Shown here piece by piece: positions 14,718-20,487 of a DNA stretch of 20,487 nucleotides (position 1 is the stretch's first letter; the number at the start of each line of letters is the position of its first letter). Both the position numbers and the translations under genes were made by a program. The stretch lies in the NCBI GenBank assembly GCA_002371315.1, contig DFHL01000121.1, forward strand, positions 424 through 20,910, written 5' to 3'. The stretch comes from Bacteroidales bacterium UBA3724 (GTDB taxonomy: Bacteria; Bacteroidota; Bacteroidia; Bacteroidales; P3). The notes beneath the pieces were generated by a model, which saw nothing but the letters and a program-made list of their open reading frames with translations, made no database searches and was not told the origin of the DNA.

Positions 14718-14759
14718 CACCTTGTACCACTTTATATATATAATTACTATTTATCACTT

Positions 14760-15971
14760 ATGGAATTTAAACTCAACACAATAGAGGAAGCTATAGAGGA
14801 TTTCAAGGAGGGCAAATTTGTGATTGTGGTCGACGACGAGGACCGCGAAAACGAGGGCGACTTCATCATCGCCGCCGAAAAGATAACCCCCGAGAAAGTG
14901 AACTTTATGCTCAAAAACGGCCGCGGCGTGCTCTGCGCCCCGGTGACCGAGGAGCGCTGCCACGAGCTGAACCTGGATATGCAGGTGCACGACAACACGT
15001 CGCTGCTGGGCACCCCCTTCACGGTGACCGTCGACCTGCTGGGCAACGGCTGCACGACGGGCGTCAGTATGCACGACAGAGCTATGACTATCAAGGCTTT
15101 GGCCGACCCGTCGACCAAGGCTGACGACCTGGGCCGTCCGGGCCACATCAACCCCCTGCGCGCCCGCAACGGCGGCGTGCTGGTGCGCGCCGGCCACACC
15201 GAGGCGGCTGTCGACCTGGCACGTCTGGCCGGACTGCGTCCCTGCGGCGCCCTGATCGAAATCATCAACGATGACGGAACGATGGCACGTATGCCGCAGC
15301 TGCAGGAAGTGGCCAAGAAATTCGGCCTTAAAATCGTCACCATCAAGGACTTGATTTCGTATCGCATAGCCCACGAGACGATGATCCGCAAGGAGGAAGA
15401 GGTTTTTCTGCCTACGGAATGGGGCAATTTCCGGCTCATTGCATACACGCAGCTTGACAACGGTGCCACCCACCTGGCGCTGAAGAAAGGCGAATGGAGC
15501 GAGGACGAGCCCCTGATGGTGCGCGTGCATTCGAGCTGCGCCACGGGCGACATCTTCGGCTCGTGCAAGTGCGACTGCGGCAAGCAGCTGCACCGCGCAA
15601 TGGAGATGATTGAGAAGGAAGGCAAGGGCCTGGTGCTCTATATGAGCCAGGAGGGTCGCGGCATCGGCCTGGTCAACAAGCTGAAAGCCTATCACTTGCA
15701 GGAGCAGGGCCTGGACACCGTCGACGCCAACCTGAAGCTGGGCTTCAAGGCCGACGAGCGCGACTACGGCATCGGCGCCCAGATACTGCGCGACCTGGGG
15801 GTCAAGAAGATGCGCCTCATCACCAACAATCCCGTCAAGCGCAGCGGCCTTGAGGGCTACGGCCTCGAGATAGTCGAAACGCTGCCAATTGTTGTGGAAC
15901 CAAACAAATACAACGAAAAGTACCTCAAGACCAAGCAGGAGCGGATGGGCCACACGCTCAACCTCAAATAA
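14760..15971 (+). CDS. ribBA: Bifunctional RibBA: DHBP synthase / GTP cyclohydrolase II
   Basis: Fusion enzyme of 403 residues catalysing both entry reactions of riboflavin synthesis. The RibB half (about 1-203) makes 3,4-dihydroxy-2-butanone 4-phosphate from ribulose 5-phosphate; it shows VVDDEDRENEGDF (23-35), GVSMHDRAMTIKALAD (101-116) and GHTEAAVDLARLAG (145-158). The RibA half (about 205-403) opens GTP; it has zinc ligands Cys260, Cys271 and Cys273 in HSSCATGDIFGSCKCDCG, QEGRGIGL (297-304), DYGIGAQIL (335-343) and the TNNPVKRSGLEGYGL tail. The frame is open back to 14661, but the ATG at 14760 gives the family start and follows a promoter. It is transcribed alone, with no other rib genes alongside. 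Confidence 0.97.
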   Translation: MEFKLNTIEEAIEDFKEGKFVIVVDDEDRENEGDFIIAAEKITPEKVNFMLKNGRGVLCAPVTEERCHELNLDMQVHDNTSLLGTPFTVTVDLLGNGCTTGVSMHDRAMTIKALADPSTKADDLGRPGHINPLRARNGGVLVRAGHTEAAVDLARLAGLRPCGALIEIINDDGTMARMPQLQEVAKKFGLKIVTIKDLISYRIAHETMIRKEEEVFLPTEWGNFRLIAYTQLDNGATHLALKKGEWSEDEPLMVRVHSSCATGDIFGSCKCDCGKQLHRAMEMIEKEGKGLVLYMSQEGRGIGLVNKLKAYHLQEQGLDTVDANLKLGFKADERDYGIGAQILRDLGVKKMRLITNNPVKRSGLEGYGLEIVETLPIVVEPNKYNEKYLKTKQERMGHTLNLK

Positions 15972-16021
15972 ATGGTCTTCAAAGCGTTAACAGCGCTCGT
16001 TTAAATTAATTGTGAAAATTC

Positions 16022-16053
16022 TTTTCCAGTTTATGAAAAAGTTTGTAACTTTG
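16022..16053 (+). promoter_or_regulatory. Bacteroidota promoter for the coiled-coil/zapA genes
   Basis: TAACTTTG at 16046-16053 is a perfect -7 element. The -33 position holds a T-run, TTTTC at 16022-16026, instead of a clean TTTG. The leader would be about 30 nt. No terminator for ribBA is evident upstream. Confidence 0.65.
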
Positions 16054-16088
16054 CAGCGCTGAAAACCAAAACAAACAACAACAAAAGA

Positions 16089-16382
16089 ATGTTCGACTTC
16101 GAAACGACACTGAGCGGCATAGAATACAAGGTAAGGCAGTTGATAGAACAAAACAACAGCCTGAAAACGAGTGTCGCACAGTTGGAGACAGAAAGGGAAG
16201 AACTGAGTGAAACAATAAAGAAAAAAGACGAAAAAATAGAGGAACTAAAACAAGAAACCGAAATACTTAAACTAAGGAATACGCTTGTCCAAAAGGGCGA
16301 TTCGGCAGAAATAAAGCTCAAGATCAATCAGATGATCCGGAATATAGACAAAAGTTTGGCATTGTTGACAAAATTGGACTGA
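16089..16382 (+). CDS. Coiled-coil protein encoded upstream of ZapA
   Basis: Small charged protein of 97 residues without a signal peptide. Residues about 9-66 form an almost continuous coiled coil with heptad-spaced Leu/Ile/Val (YKVRQLIEQNNSLKTSVAQL, EELSETIKKKDEKIEELKQE), followed by a short C-terminal helix NQMIRNIDKSLALL. It stops 4 nt before the zapA ATG, so the two are translated from one message and probably work together. E. coli pairs ZapA with ZapB, a small coiled-coil protein; sequence likeness to ZapB is not apparent, but size, fold and gene pairing fit an analogous role. Function is inference. Confidence 0.85.
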   Translation: MFDFETTLSGIEYKVRQLIEQNNSLKTSVAQLETEREELSETIKKKDEKIEELKQETEILKLRNTLVQKGDSAEIKLKINQMIRNIDKSLALLTKLD

Positions 16383-16386
16383 ACCT

Positions 16387-16692
16387 ATGGAGAATGTATC
16401 AGTAAGCGTTAACATCCTGGAACGCAGCTATAAGCTGACGATAGCGCCGCAGGAAGAGACCCATCTGCGCAACGCGGCATCGCTGATAGACGCCCAGGCC
16501 CGAATGTTCAAGAAGCAGTACGGCCACCGCGACAACCAGGACCTGCTGGCGATGGTGTCGCTGGCACAAGTGACGGAACTGCTGAAGACACAGGACAGTC
16601 TGAAATATAAAGACAACGAATTGATAGAGAAACTTGGAGAGATTGATTCTATACTGAACGACAACCTGCATCCCACCCAAAACAGTTTGTAA
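16387..16692 (+). CDS. zapA: Cell division protein ZapA
   Basis: FtsZ-ring accessory protein of 101 residues that cross-links FtsZ filaments at midcell. The N-terminal head carries the family pattern VSVNILERSYKLTIAPQEETHLRNAASLID (2-34), and a C-terminal helix (about 50-90) should form the dimeric coiled coil. Length matches ZapA. It lies 4 nt after the coiled-coil gene. Downstream, a structured RNA region and then rny follow. Its last codons and stop fall within an inverted repeat (16685-16712). Confidence 0.92.
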   Translation: MENVSVSVNILERSYKLTIAPQEETHLRNAASLIDAQARMFKKQYGHRDNQDLLAMVSLAQVTELLKTQDSLKYKDNELIEKLGEIDSILNDNLHPTQNSL

Positions 16693-16712
16693 ACTCAACA
16701 CCATTTACAAAC
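16685..16712 (+). other. Hairpin overlapping the zapA stop codon
   Basis: GTTTGTAAA (16685-16693) and TTTACAAAC (16704-16712) are perfect 9-bp arms with a 10-nt loop. The left arm contains the zapA stop (16690-16692). It is AT-rich and lacks a T-run. It may be a processing or stability element at the zapA/structured-RNA boundary. Confidence 0.4.
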
Positions 16713-16843
16713 CGAGTTTGCTCAGGGGTGGGTAGGTTAGCCCGCCGCAAGGCGGACAAAGACAACTGAGACACCCGGCGCTCAAATCCTATAGTTTCAG
16801 AGTTTACCATAACTCTCGGAGGGTAGCGATGCAGGTTTTTTTT
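16705..16843 (+). ncRNA. ssrS: Structured RNA, candidate 6S RNA
   Basis: The 201-nt zapA-rny spacer is not coding but is rich in pairing. CCGAG (16712-16716) pairs with CTCGG (16815-16819), TTTG (16717-16720) with CAAA (16783-16786), GGGTG (16726-16730) with CACCC (16772-16776). A CCGCC-GCAA-GGCGG tetraloop hairpin (16742-16755) caps the inside. The 3' side of the central open region holds a small competing hairpin, AGAGTT (16799-16804) with AACTCT (16811-16816). Eight T (16836-16843) mark a possible 3' end. A long stem with a central bubble, right after zapA, is how 6S RNA (the RNA polymerase decoy) is placed in E. coli. Identity rests on synteny and shape; an rny leader is the alternative. 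Ends are approximate and no clear promoter is seen. Confidence 0.45.
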
Positions 16844-16893
16844 GCCCAAACGACCAGAGGCGGCGGATTCCACCAAAACATCTAAAAACAATT

Positions 16894-18435
16894 ATGCAAA
16901 TATTAATGATTATCATTGGACTGGTTGTGGGTGCCGGCGCCGGAATAGCCGCCACGACCACCGTCCTGAGAAACAAGCTGCTGAGCAAGAGCCAGCAAGT
17001 GCTTAAAGATGCCGAAGAGAAGGGTGAGGTGATAAAGAAGGACAAAATCCTGCAGGCCAAGGAGAAATACCTGCAGATGAAGAGCGAGTACGACAAACAG
17101 GCCAACGAGCGCAACAGCAAGCTGCAGCAGCAGGAACAGAAGCTGAAACAGCGCGAACAGGCTCTGGCCCAGAAGGTTGAAGACCTGCAGAAGAAGAGCA
17201 ACGAACTGAAGAGCGCCAGCGAGAACCTGAACAGCCAGATTGAGGTGCTCAACAAGCGCAAGGCCGAGACCGAAAAGGTTTACAAACAGAGCATTGAGAA
17301 GCTTGAGCACATCGCAGGCCTGACAGCCGACGAGGCCAAGCAGCAACTGGTGGAAATGATGACCGACGACGCACGCGCCGAGGCCGCCAACACGGTGATG
17401 GACATTGTGGAAGAGGCCAAAATGACCGCCAACGAGCAGGCCAAGAAAATCGTCATCGAGTCGATTCAGCGCACCGCCACCGAGCACGCCATCGAAAACA
17501 CGGTGAGTGTGTTCAACCTTGAAAACGAGGAAGTAAAGGGCCGCATCATCGGCCGCGAGGGCCGCAACATCCGCACCCTGGAGTCGCTGACCGGCGTGGA
17601 AGTCATCATCGACGATTCGCCCGACGCCATCATCCTGTCGGGCTTCGACCCGATACGCCGTGAGATTGCCCGCCTGTCGCTGCACAAGCTGGTCACCGAC
17701 GGCCGCATCCACCCCGCACGCATCGAGGAGGTCGTTGCCAAGACCCGCAAACAGATAGAGCAGGAAATCGTCGAGGTGGGTAAGCGCACCTGCATCGACC
17801 TGGGCATCAACAATATGAACCACGAGCTGATGCGTATGGTGGGCCGTATGAAATACCGCTCGTCCTACGGCCAGAACCTGCTGCAGCACAGCCGTGAGGT
17901 GGCCAACCTGGCAGCCACGATGGCCTCGGAGCTGGGTCTGAACCCCAAGCTGGCCAAACGTGCCGGCCTGCTGCACGACATCGGTAAAGTGCCTGAGAAC
18001 GAGCCCGATCTGCCGCACGCAATACTGGGTATGAAACTGGCCGAGAAATACAAGGAGCATCCCGACGTGTGCAACGCCATCGGAGCCCACCACGACGAGA
18101 CGGAGATGACCAGCCTGCTGTCGCCCATCATCCAGGTGTGCGACGCCATCAGCGGTGCCCGTCCCGGCGCCCGCCGCGAGGTTGTCGAAGCCTACATCAA
18201 CCGCCTCAACAAGCTTGAGGAGATGGCTATGACCTATCCCGGCGTGGTGAAGACCTACGCCATCCAGGCCGGTCGCGAGCTGCGCGTCATCGTCGGTGCC
18301 GAGAAGGTGAGCGACGTGGAAGCCAACAAGTTGAGCTACGACCTTTCGCGCCAGATTCAGAGCGAGATGACCTATCCGGGCCAGATCAAGGTCACCGTCA
18401 TCCGCGAGACCCGCGCCGTGAACTATGCAAAATAA
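16894..18435 (+). CDS. rny: Ribonuclease Y
   Basis: Membrane-anchored endoribonuclease of 513 residues that starts mRNA decay. An N-terminal membrane helix (about 2-22) is followed by a long Lys/Glu/Gln-rich coiled coil (about 30-145). A KH RNA-binding domain (about 210-270) carries VKGRIIGREGRNIRTLE. The HD metal-dependent phosphohydrolase domain (about 325-430) has QHSREVANLA, GLLHDIGK with His361-Asp362, and GAHHDE. The C-terminal domain ends ETRAVNYAK, typical of the family. Length fits. It begins 50 nt after the T-run of the structured RNA and ends 12 nt before lgt, so rny-lgt-gpmA are probably cotranscribed. Confidence 0.96.
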   Translation: MQILMIIIGLVVGAGAGIAATTTVLRNKLLSKSQQVLKDAEEKGEVIKKDKILQAKEKYLQMKSEYDKQANERNSKLQQQEQKLKQREQALAQKVEDLQKKSNELKSASENLNSQIEVLNKRKAETEKVYKQSIEKLEHIAGLTADEAKQQLVEMMTDDARAEAANTVMDIVEEAKMTANEQAKKIVIESIQRTATEHAIENTVSVFNLENEEVKGRIIGREGRNIRTLESLTGVEVIIDDSPDAIILSGFDPIRREIARLSLHKLVTDGRIHPARIEEVVAKTRKQIEQEIVEVGKRTCIDLGINNMNHELMRMVGRMKYRSSYGQNLLQHSREVANLAATMASELGLNPKLAKRAGLLHDIGKVPENEPDLPHAILGMKLAEKYKEHPDVCNAIGAHHDETEMTSLLSPIIQVCDAISGARPGARREVVEAYINRLNKLEEMAMTYPGVVKTYAIQAGRELRVIVGAEKVSDVEANKLSYDLSRQIQSEMTYPGQIKVTVIRETRAVNYAK

Positions 18436-18447
18436 AACACTCATAAA

Positions 18448-19317
18448 ATGCTGAATGTCATACATTGGAATGTAGATCCTGTGATTTTCCACCTTGGCTC
18501 GTTCGGGGTGAGGTGGTATTCGCTCGGGTTCCTGCTGGCTTTTCTGCTTGCATATTTGATTTTGTCGCGTATGTTCAAGCGCGAGAAGGTCGATGTCAAG
18601 TATCTCGACACCCTGCTGGTCTACATTTTTCTGGCAGTGTTGGTTGGTGCCCGTTTGGGCCACTGCCTGTTCTACGAACCGGGTTATTACCTGACCGGCA
18701 GCCATTGGATTGAGATGATTCTGCCCTTTGGCCACGATGCCGAAGGATGGCATTTCACAGGCTATGAAGGCCTTGCCAGCCACGGTGCCGCCATTGGCAT
18801 CCTGCTGGCCCTGTGGCTCTTCTTCCGCAAATATCGAGTCAATCCCATCTGGATAGTCGACAGGCTGGTTATTGTGATAGCCTTGGGCGGAGCCTTCATA
18901 CGACTCGGCAATTTGATGAACAGCGAGATTTATGGCGTTGCCACCGACTTGCCGTGGGGCTTCATCTACGAGCGCAACGGCGAGACCGTGCCCAAGCATC
19001 CCACCCAGCTCTACGAGTCGCTGAGCTATCTGCTTATCTTCTTGGTCTGCATAGCAATATACCGCAAGAAAGATGGCAAGTTACGGCCTGGTGCGCTGTT
19101 CGGATGGTGGCTGATAGCGCTGTTCGGAGTCCGCTTCCTCATCGAGTTTGTGAAGGAAGAGCAGGTCGCTTTCGAGAAAGGTATGACGCTCGATATGGGC
19201 CAATGGCTGAGCATACCGTTCATCCTGCTGGGCGTGGCGTTCTGCATTATGGGATACAAAAAAATGTTCAACGAGAAGATATTATTGAAGAAAGAGGATA
19301 AAATACTGAAGAAATGA
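18448..19317 (+). CDS. lgt: Prolipoprotein diacylglyceryl transferase Lgt
   Basis: Inner-membrane enzyme of 289 residues that adds diacylglycerol from phosphatidylglycerol to the lipobox Cys of prolipoproteins, the first step of lipoprotein maturation. About seven hydrophobic segments are visible. Family landmarks are VRWYSLGFLLAF near the N-terminus, GARLGHCLFYEP, GLASHGAAIGIL with the conserved His, the Lgt signature GGAFIRLGNLMNSEIYG, HPTQLYE and FGVRFLIEFVKE with the conserved Arg. It would process the lipoproteins encoded at 341 and 12703. It starts 12 nt after rny and overlaps gpmA by 4 nt (ATGA). Confidence 0.96.
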   Translation: MLNVIHWNVDPVIFHLGSFGVRWYSLGFLLAFLLAYLILSRMFKREKVDVKYLDTLLVYIFLAVLVGARLGHCLFYEPGYYLTGSHWIEMILPFGHDAEGWHFTGYEGLASHGAAIGILLALWLFFRKYRVNPIWIVDRLVIVIALGGAFIRLGNLMNSEIYGVATDLPWGFIYERNGETVPKHPTQLYESLSYLLIFLVCIAIYRKKDGKLRPGALFGWWLIALFGVRFLIEFVKEEQVAFEKGMTLDMGQWLSIPFILLGVAFCIMGYKKMFNEKILLKKEDKILKK

Positions 19318-20060
19318 AGCAACTGATATTGATCCGTCACGGCGAAAGTGAATGGAACAAACTTAATCTTTTTACCGGCTGGACCGACGTCGACCTGACC
19401 GAGGCCGGCCGCAAGGAGGCCTACGAGGCCGGAGTGCTGCTCAAAAAAGAGGGCTACCGTCCGCAGATGTGCTACACGTCGTACCTGAAACGCGCCGTGC
19501 GCACACTGAACCAGGTGCTTGAGGCGATGGATATGGACTACCTGCCCGTCGAGAAAAGCTGGCGCCTGAACGAGAAGAGCTACGGAGCCATTCAGGGACT
19601 GAACAAGGCCGACACGGCGGCAAAATACGGCGACGAGCAGGTGCTGCTGTGGCGCCGCTCGTTCGACGTGCAGCCACCGGCGCTGGAGCTCAACGACGAG
19701 CGCAGCCCGCGTATGGATCCACGCTATGCCGAGCTGAGCGACAGCGAGATACCGCTGACCGAGAGCCTCAAGGATACCATTGCGCGCCTGATGCCATACT
19801 ACAAGAATGTAATCCTGAAATCTTTTGAACGATACGACACAGTGATGGTTGTAGCCCACGGCAACAGCCTGCGAGGCATAGTCAAAGAGCTGCGTGGAAT
19901 GACGAACGACGAGATAATCAAGTTCAACATACCCACGGCAGTGCCCTACATTTTTGAATTTGACGACCAGATGAAGCTTCAAAAAGAGTTCTTTTTGGGC
20001 AATCAGGAGGAAATTCGCAAGAAGATGGAAAGTGTTGCTAACCAAGCAAAAAAGAAATAA
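19314..20060 (+). CDS. gpmA: 2,3-bisphosphoglycerate-dependent phosphoglycerate mutase
   Basis: Glycolytic enzyme of 248 residues interconverting 3- and 2-phosphoglycerate through a phosphohistidine. His9 in LIRHGES accepts the phosphate; Arg60, Glu87 and His182 in VVAHGNSLRG complete the active site, and KYGDEQVLLWRRSFD binds substrate. The usual LNERHYG block reads LNEKSYG, so the His after the Arg/Lys is Ser89 here; Glu87 and Tyr90 are kept. Length is standard for the cofactor-dependent type. The ATG overlaps the lgt stop (ATGA), indicating translational coupling. No intrinsic terminator is evident after it; a new promoter lies 36 nt beyond its stop. Confidence 0.95.
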   Translation: MKQLILIRHGESEWNKLNLFTGWTDVDLTEAGRKEAYEAGVLLKKEGYRPQMCYTSYLKRAVRTLNQVLEAMDMDYLPVEKSWRLNEKSYGAIQGLNKADTAAKYGDEQVLLWRRSFDVQPPALELNDERSPRMDPRYAELSDSEIPLTESLKDTIARLMPYYKNVILKSFERYDTVMVVAHGNSLRGIVKELRGMTNDEIIKFNIPTAVPYIFEFDDQMKLQKEFFLGNQEEIRKKMESVANQAKKK

Positions 20061-20095
20061 AAAACATCATTTTTTGCTGCAAAAGGAAAAAAAAT

Positions 20096-20126
20096 TTTGT
20101 CAGAATACAAAAAGTTAGTACTTTTG
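20096..20126 (+). promoter_or_regulatory. Bacteroidota promoter for the tRNA cluster
   Basis: TTTG at 20096-20099, a 19-bp spacer and TACTTTTG at 20119-20126 match TTTG-N19-TAnnTTTG exactly. It drives the tRNA genes that begin at 20194, with a 5' leader of about 60 nt for RNase P to remove. Confidence 0.85.
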
Positions 20127-20193
20127 CAGCCGATTTCAATGAGGTTAGAAATGCAATTTCGAGATTCGGAATTCATCATTCAACATTGACCAC

Positions 20194-20281
20194 GGAGAGG
20201 TGGGTGAGTGGCTGAAACCAACAGTTTGCTAAACTGTCGTACTCGATTAGGGTACCGGGGGTTCGAATCCCCCCTTCTCCG
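20194..20281 (+). tRNA. tRNA-Ser (anticodon GCT)
   Basis: Acceptor GGAGAGG (20194-20200) pairs with CTTCTCC, followed by discriminator G at 20281. The anticodon stem ACAGT/ACTGT encloses TTGCTAA, with GCT at 20228-20230, reading AGC and AGT. A long variable arm (about 20239-20255), typical of class II tRNA-Ser, precedes a T-arm with loop TTCGAAT on five G-C pairs. The CCA end is not encoded. Confidence 0.96.
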
Positions 20282-20282
20282 C

Positions 20283-20313
20283 AAAACGCCCCTAAAAAAA
20301 GAGGCGTTTTTTT
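20283..20313 (+). terminator. Intrinsic terminator between tRNA-Ser and tRNA-Pro
   Basis: AAAACGCC (20283-20290) pairs with GGCGTTTT (20303-20310), with two more pairs inside after a mismatch and an A-rich loop. A T-run (20307-20313) follows. It starts 2 nt after the tRNA-Ser 3' end. Confidence 0.8.
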
Positions 20314-20325
20314 AATAGGCACCGG

Positions 20326-20400
20326 CGGGATGTAGCGTAGTCCGGTTATCGCGCCTGCTTTGGGAGCAGGAGACCCCCAGTTCGAATCTGGGCATCCCGA
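20326..20400 (+). tRNA. tRNA-Pro (anticodon TGG)
   Basis: Acceptor CGGGATG (20326-20332) pairs with CATCCCG (20393-20399), then discriminator A at 20400. The anticodon stem CCTGC/GCAGG encloses TTTGGGA, with TGG at 20361-20363, reading CCA and, by wobble, other Pro codons. The T-loop is TTCGAAT. The C1-G72 pair is typical of bacterial tRNA-Pro. CCA is not encoded. No separate promoter is visible after the upstream terminator. Confidence 0.96.
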
Positions 20401-20464
20401 CAAAAAGGCAACAAAGGATAAAGAAATCCGTATATTGGAAATCGAAATCCAACGTTGCAACGAT

Positions 20465-20487
20465 GGCCCCGTAGCTCAGCTGGATAG
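20465..20487 (+). tRNA. 5' part of a third tRNA, perhaps tRNA-Arg
   Basis: GGCCCCG (acceptor 5' strand), then TAGCTCAGCTGGATAG, which is a standard D-arm; the window ends inside it. The anticodon is outside the window. GGCCCCGTAGCTCAGCTGGATAG resembles Bacteroidota tRNA-Arg genes, but that identity is a guess. Confidence 0.75.

Noticed and set aside
14192..14759. FMN riboswitch upstream of ribBA
   Set aside because: The conserved FMN riboswitch blocks are not visible, and the ribBA promoter leaves a leader of less than 40 nt.
14494..14784. Short open frames of 69-87 codons on both strands of the ribBA upstream spacer
   Set aside because: Atypical residue composition, no domain, and overlap with the ribBA promoter.
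16903..18999. A 698-codon open frame on the minus strand across rny and lgt
   Set aside because: It is a mirror of C-ending codon bias on the opposite strand. The plus-strand proteins show complete family motifs, and the antisense product has repetitive His/Val/Gln-rich composition without any domain.
20453..20462. Palindrome CGTTGCAACG before the third tRNA
   Set aside because: Ten bp, a common chance event at this length, with no neighbouring signal to support a role.
1..20487. CRISPR array, prophage, insertion sequence or defence island
   Set aside because: No spaced direct repeats, transposase, integrase, phage structural gene or terminal inverted repeats are seen; genes are core-type with uniform style.

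Overview
This window is a chromosomal segment from a member of the Bacteroidota, most likely the order Bacteroidales. Three things point there. Several promoters have the Bacteroidota form TTTG-N19-TAnnTTTG, and genes lack Shine-Dalgarno sites. The gene families are also typical: a SbsA-Ig lipoprotein starting CAKQGMPGGGPKD, a DUF4954 protein, a RecQ with an HTH tail, and a Cys-rich TonB-like protein. Genes are GC-rich with C-ending codons; gene-free spacers are AT-rich. No phage, insertion sequence, CRISPR array or defence cassette is visible, so this is mostly core genome.

Layout: 1-340 is gene-free and holds short repeats, a palindrome, a hairpin and a terminator facing left. 341-5672 (+) is a tight gene run: Ig-like lipoprotein, Wzx-type flippase, fabD, a PspC-domain protein, tatA, tatC. 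tatC meets lptB tail to tail with overlapping stop codons; lptB and kdsD (-) form a lipopolysaccharide assembly pair. From a divergent promoter region recQ reads rightwards, followed by nagB behind a structured leader, a strong terminator and a DUF4954 left-handed beta-helix protein. Next come an FMN-binding lipoprotein and a 52-residue rubredoxin, which converge on a TonB-like gene (-) across a bidirectional terminator. A 568-bp divergent spacer with phased repeats separates the TonB-like gene from ribBA. Then come a coiled-coil protein plus zapA, a structured RNA (candidate 6S RNA), rny, lgt and gpmA. The window closes with tRNA-Ser(GCT), tRNA-Pro(TGG) and the start of a third tRNA.

Functional themes are envelope building (lptB, kdsD, flippase, lgt, tat, Ig lipoprotein, TonB-like), cell division and RNA turnover (zapA, rny), flavin and redox chemistry (ribBA, FMN lipoprotein, rubredoxin) and sugar metabolism (nagB, gpmA).

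The strongest unexpected signal is compositional. Reading every ATG in the window, I found no occurrence of the tetranucleotide CATG in 20,487 bases, although dozens are expected. Codons before Met switch from their usual C-ending form to a T-ending one (AAC to AAT, for example). This suggests DNA-level avoidance of a CATG restriction or methylation target. Other candidates worth testing are a three-way-junction RNA upstream of nagB, 11-bp phased repeats upstream of ribBA, and a ZapA-linked coiled-coil protein.
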